From assembly GCA_947175325.1 (NCBI GenBank), contig CAMWME010000001.1, positions 124,001 through 188,000 on the forward strand: DNA of 64,000 bases, read 5' to 3'. Both the position numbers and the translations under genes were made by a program. Positions 60,719 through 64,000 of this stretch are shown here, piece by piece. Numbering within the stretch: position 1 is the first letter of the stretch; every line of letters begins with the position of its first letter. Source of the DNA: an uncultured Clostridia bacterium. Lineage in GTDB: Bacteria > Bacillota > Clostridia > Christensenellales > Borkfalkiaceae. The notes under the pieces were generated by a model. That model was not told the origin of the DNA, did not search any database, and saw only the letters and a program-made list of their open reading frames with translations.

Positions 60719-60803
60719 TGGTGCACTCGACAGGAGTTGAACCTGCATGGGGTTAACCACAAGATCCTTAGTCTTGCGCGTCTGCCAATTCCGCCACGAG
60801 TGC
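60719..60803 (-). tRNA. tRNA-Leu(AAG)
   Basis: 85 nt with encoded CCA. Acceptor GCACTCG/CGAGTGC, D-arm GGCGGAATTGGCAGACGC, anticodon arm CAAGA-CTAAGGA-TCTTG, a long class II variable arm (TGGTTAACCCCA) and T-arm GCAGG-TTCAACT-CCTGT. The 7-nt anticodon loop places AAG at 34-36. A34 would need deamination to inosine by TadA. Own promoter and terminator. Confidence 0.93.
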
Positions 60804-60822
60804 TTAATTAAAAGCAAGGTAA

Positions 60823-60851
60823 ATTCTATAATATTTTAAATGCATTGTCAA
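60823..60851 (-). promoter_or_regulatory. SigA-type promoter for tRNA-Leu
   Basis: TTGACA (60846-60851) and TAGAAT (60823-60828), 17-bp spacer, minus strand, about 13 nt before the mature 5' end. Confidence 0.8.
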
Positions 60852-60879
60852 GCCAAATTTAAAGCTAAACAAAAATTTT

Positions 60880-61473
60880 TTATAAATACTTTGATTTTAT
60901 TACTTTAAGAATTTCGACTGTTTTTTGCTCCAAATCGTCAAATTTGCCGTCATTATGTATGACATAGTACTTCGCAAAGTCGTTATTTTCATAGTTTAAC
61001 TGCGATTTTATGCGTAAAACGACGCTTTCTCTGTCGATTTTATCTCTTGACGATACAGCTTCAATTCTTTCGTTTATATCGCGCAAAACCACGATTACAC
61101 CGTCAAAATATTCCTCTAAACTGCTTTCAAATAATAACGGAACTTCCGTAAAGGATATTTTTAATCCTTCACTTCTTTTAAAAACTTCTTCCATTATTGC
61201 GGGATGAGTAATTGCGTTTAACCTTTCAAGCGCTGCCTTATCGTTAAAGACTTTTTCAGAGAGCTTAATTCTGTCAAGCGTTCCGTCCGGTTTAACCACT
61301 CCGTCAAACTCACGCGAAAGATTATTTAAAAATTCTTTATCTTGTAAAAGTTCTTCGTAAATTGCATCACAAGAGAAAACGGCATAATTTTGCCGTCTGA
61401 TAATTTCAGCAACGGTTGACTTGCCGCTACCTATTCCTCCCGTTATTGCAAATTTAAAATTATTTTGCGTCAT
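60880..61473 (-). CDS. coaE: Dephospho-CoA kinase
   Basis: About 197 aa from the ATG at 61473 (the frame is open nine codons further up, but those are not conserved). P-loop FAITGGIGSGKSTVAEII near the N-terminus, FSCDAIYEELL and LNAITHPAIMEEVF are CoaE motifs, and FTEVPLLFESSLEEYFDGVIVV follows. Last step of coenzyme A synthesis. It overlaps the polA stop by 14 bases, a common polA-coaE pairing. Confidence 0.95.
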   Translation of the reverse strand: MTQNNFKFAITGGIGSGKSTVAEIIRRQNYAVFSCDAIYEELLQDKEFLNNLSREFDGVVKPDGTLDRIKLSEKVFNDKAALERLNAITHPAIMEEVFKRSEGLKISFTEVPLLFESSLEEYFDGVIVVLRDINERIEAVSSRDKIDRESVVLRIKSQLNYENNDFAKYYVIHNDGKFDDLEQKTVEILKVIKSKYL

Positions 61474-64000
61474 ACCAATTCTTTCCCGTATGCACGTCAA
61501 CCGTCATGGGAACCTTTAAGCTTACTGCGTTTTCCATTTTTTCTTTCAAAATTGCAGACGCGCGCTCAGCCTCTTCCTCGGGCGCTTCCAAAACAAGCTC
61601 GTCGTGAACTTGTAAAATAAGCTTAGTCTTTAACCCTTCCTCTTTCAGCGCTTTAGCTACGTTGACCATAGCAATTTTGATTATGTCCGCACTTGAACCT
61701 TGCAAGGGCATATTCATGGCAGCGCGCTCACCAAACTGTCGCAAATTGTAATTTGCCGAATTAATTTCGGGGATTACCCTCTTTCTGCCCGTCAAAGTGC
61801 AAATATAGCCGTGTTTTTTTGCAAATTCTACGTTTGCATTCATATAGTCCTTAACCGAACTGTAAGTTGCAAAGTACTTTTCAATATATTCTTTTGCGGT
61901 TGCATTTGAAACGTTCAAATTACGCGCAAGCCCGAAATCGCTTATGCCGTAGATTATTCCAAAGTTTACAGCCTTAGCCGCCCTACGCATCTTGGGCGTA
62001 ACATCATCGAACGGCACGCCGAAAACTTGTGAAGCCGTCGTGCTGTGAATATCCTTGCCCTCGTTATACGCTTCTATCAGCTCTTTACAGCCCGAAAAGT
62101 GCGCCAAAAGCCTTAACTCAATCTGAGAATAGTCCGCATCGATAAATACGTTTCCTTCCCTTGCAACAAAAATTTTCCTCAGTTCTTTCCCTTCGTCGTC
62201 TCTTATGGGAATATTCTGCAAGTTTGGATTCGAACTTGAAAGCCTTCCGGTGGTCGTAACGGTCTGATGGAAAGTCGTGTGAATAAGTTTGTCCTTGCCA
62301 ATAAGCGGTTTGAAGCCCTCCAAATAGGTTGAAGTAATTTTCTGATAGAAACGGTACTTCAAAATATCCGCAATAACGGGGTGTTTATCAACTAATTTTT
62401 CCAAAACGTCGGCACTTGTCGAATACTTCGTATCGTTCTTTTTCTTCTTAACTTCGGTAATGCCAAGGTTATTATAAAGCACGTCGCCGAGCTGCATCGG
62501 GGAATTTAGGTTAAATTCTTTATCGCAAGCCTTAAAAATCTTCCACTTATACTCTTCGGCACGGTCGCGGAATTGCTTCGCTAGCTCGTTCATATCGTTC
62601 AAGCTTACTTTAACACCGCTTATTTCCATATCGTAAAGAACGCCAACGAGTGGCTTTTCTATTTCCTCATAAAGCTTTTGCATATTTTCGGCTTTCAGCC
62701 TTTCACTTACAGTTTTGAAAATTTCAGCCACTGCAAACGCCGAAAACGCATAGTCGTAAGAATAATAACCGCACAAATCTTTTAAAGGTAACGCCGACGT
62801 CTCGTGGTCGCAAAGATAGTTAGCAAGCAACAAATCGTCAAATTTACATTTAAATTCGATGCCGAAATCGCGCAAAACGTGCATCAAGCGTTTGCAGTCG
62901 TAGGTTATTATCTTGTTTTTCGAACGCGAAAAAATTTCGCTTAAAACGCTATCGAAATCTTCCCCGTTGATATTATCTACGGCAAAAAGGTCGGCAGAAA
63001 TAACGAGAGAGTACTCTTTACCGCCAACGTAAATTTCTGCGCTTCCTTCGCTTAAAATTACTGAAAACTCTGTATTTTTCTCTAAAACGGGGCGAATTTC
63101 TTCAAAAGATTTGCAAATTACTTTTTCGGGATAAGTAATCTCGGCAGACAGCCCGCCCGCAGATTCGTCGAAAATATTCAAAGAAAGCAGACTTCTGAAC
63201 TCGAACTCAGCAAACATTTTCTTAACTTCAACGTTATACTTTTTCGGCATAACGCAGTCCGAAAGCTGAATATCAAGCTCACAATTTCTGTCAATGGTCG
63301 CAAGCTTATAGGAAAGATAAGCAAGCTCCTTATTGGAAGAAATTTTAGTTAAAACGGAACCTTTCAGCTCGTCCAAATGTTCGTAAATGCCGTCAAGCGT
63401 GCCGAACCTTTCCAAAAGCCCCAACGCAGTCTTTTCACCTATACCGGGCACGCCGGGAATATTATCCGAGCTGTCGCCCATAAGTGCCTTCAAATCAATG
63501 ACTTGTGCGGGATTTATGCCGATTTCCGCCTTAAAATTGTTCTTATTCAGCTTTAAAAGGTCAGTAACGCCGCGCTTCGTGAAGTGCACGTCCGTTTTAT
63601 CGTCAACCAACTGGTAGCTGTCCCTATCGCCCGTATAAACGTAGCTGTGAACGTTAAACTTCTTTGAAAGCGTGCCCAAAATATCGTCAGCTTCAATGCC
63701 CTCTTTTTGACAAATCGCTATATTCATAGCCTTTAAAAGCTTCTTTAAGGGCTCCACTTGCACCGCCAAATCGTCGGGCATTTGCTTTCTAGTCACCTTG
63801 TAACCGTCATACATTTTGTGGCGGAACGTGGGCGCCTTCATATCAAAAGCTACAACGAGATATTCCGGCTTTATATCAGTCTGAATTTTGAAAAGAAGTT
63901 TAATAAACCCGAATATTGCGTTCGTGGGTATCCCGCTTGAAGTTGTAAAGACGGGTGTTGCGTAGAACGCTCTATTTAACAGGCTGTTTCCGTCGATTAA
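61460..64000 (-). CDS. polA: DNA polymerase I, 5' end cut by window
   Basis: 847 codons present, open to the window edge where LIDGNSLLNRAFYATPVF is the usual beginning of the family, so only a few residues are missing. 5'-nuclease domain (KEGIEADDILGTL, GDSSDNIPGVPGIGEKTA), a middle 3'-exonuclease-like domain, and the polymerase with motif A DYSQIELRLLAHFSG, motif B RRAAKAVNFGIIYG and motif C LQVHDEL. In the middle domain the DxE metal motif is replaced (FSVILSEGS), so proofreading is probably lost, as in Bacillus and Thermus Pol I. Confidence 0.97.
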   Translation of the reverse strand, partial: LIDGNSLLNRAFYATPVFTTSSGIPTNAIFGFIKLLFKIQTDIKPEYLVVAFDMKAPTFRHKMYDGYKVTRKQMPDDLAVQVEPLKKLLKAMNIAICQKEGIEADDILGTLSKKFNVHSYVYTGDRDSYQLVDDKTDVHFTKRGVTDLLKLNKNNFKAEIGINPAQVIDLKALMGDSSDNIPGVPGIGEKTALGLLERFGTLDGIYEHLDELKGSVLTKISSNKELAYLSYKLATIDRNCELDIQLSDCVMPKKYNVEVKKMFAEFEFRSLLSLNIFDESAGGLSAEITYPEKVICKSFEEIRPVLEKNTEFSVILSEGSAEIYVGGKEYSLVISADLFAVDNINGEDFDSVLSEIFSRSKNKIITYDCKRLMHVLRDFGIEFKCKFDDLLLANYLCDHETSALPLKDLCGYYSYDYAFSAFAVAEIFKTVSERLKAENMQKLYEEIEKPLVGVLYDMEISGVKVSLNDMNELAKQFRDRAEEYKWKIFKACDKEFNLNSPMQLGDVLYNNLGITEVKKKKNDTKYSTSADVLEKLVDKHPVIADILKYRFYQKITSTYLEGFKPLIGKDKLIHTTFHQTVTTTGRLSSSNPNLQNIPIRDDEGKELRKIFVAREGNVFIDADYSQIELRLLAHFSGCKELIEAYNEGKDIHSTTASQVFGVPFDDVTPKMRRAAKAVNFGIIYGISDFGLARNLNVSNATAKEYIEKYFATYSSVKDYMNANVEFAKKHGYICTLTGRKRVIPEINSANYNLRQFGERAAMNMPLQGSSADIIKIAMVNVAKALKEEGLKTKLILQVHDELVLEAPEEEAERASAILKEKMENAVSLKVPMTVDVHTGKNWYDAK

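Overview
The window looks like chromosome from an endospore-forming, anaerobic Clostridia-type Firmicute (possibly an uncultured, host-associated lineage; this is inferred from gene content and order only). Support comes from the complete spoIIIAA-AH operon, spoIVB, a GerW/YtfJ protein, a SpoIIM-like protein, the pta-ackA acetate pathway and classic low-GC Gram-positive blocks: ylxY-M16 protease, scpAB-ytfIJ-dac, and dxs-tlyA-nadK-argR-recN-spoIVB. Almost every gene is on the minus strand. The plus-strand genes are tmcAL and a small XRE regulator.

Layout. 1-12.5 kb: tex (cut by the window edge), two base-excision repair genes, an M16 protease with a YlxY-type deacetylase, mutS2, a U32 peptidase-like protein, a HAD phosphatase and uvrC. 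12.5-20.6 kb: a secreted pectate-lyase lipoprotein, an ArsR-type sensor beside a copper ATPase carrying a fused CopZ-like tail, then asparaginase and asnS. 20.6-25 kb: rpmF, DUF177, ackA, pta and divergent tmcAL. 25-28 kb: a large membrane-anchored coiled-coil protein divergent from an XRE regulator. 28-36.1 kb: rluB, two DD-carboxypeptidases, ytfIJ, scpAB, an M50 protease, lysA and a SpoIIM-like gene.

36.2-45.7 kb is an AT-rich genomic island inserted in the last codons of spoIVB. A 26-bp exact direct repeat bounds it. The displaced original tail of spoIVB lies at the left end, and an island-supplied synonymous tail completes spoIVB at the right end. No recombinase gene is visible. The island holds a compact operon: hexapeptide acyltransferase, acyl carrier protein, AMP-dependent ligase, a GATase-like membrane protein and a PHP phosphoesterase. 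An amidohydrolase remnant lies in front of it, and a 787-aa membrane protein and a DUF6870 protein lie behind. This is the best candidate in the window for an undescribed system.

46-64 kb: recN-argR-nadK, tlyA-dxs, then a structured, promoter-bearing non-coding stretch of about 590 nt between ispA and a four-TM protein with a DxxxD motif. I identify these as OLE RNA and its partner OapA. Next come ispA, folD, nusB, an Asp23 protein and the spoIIIA operon. A short stretch follows with a probable ~68-nt small RNA and a tRNA-Leu(AAG), each with its own promoter and terminator, then coaE and polA (its first codons lie outside the window). Many SigA-type promoters with 17-18 bp spacing and simple hairpin terminators can be read directly.
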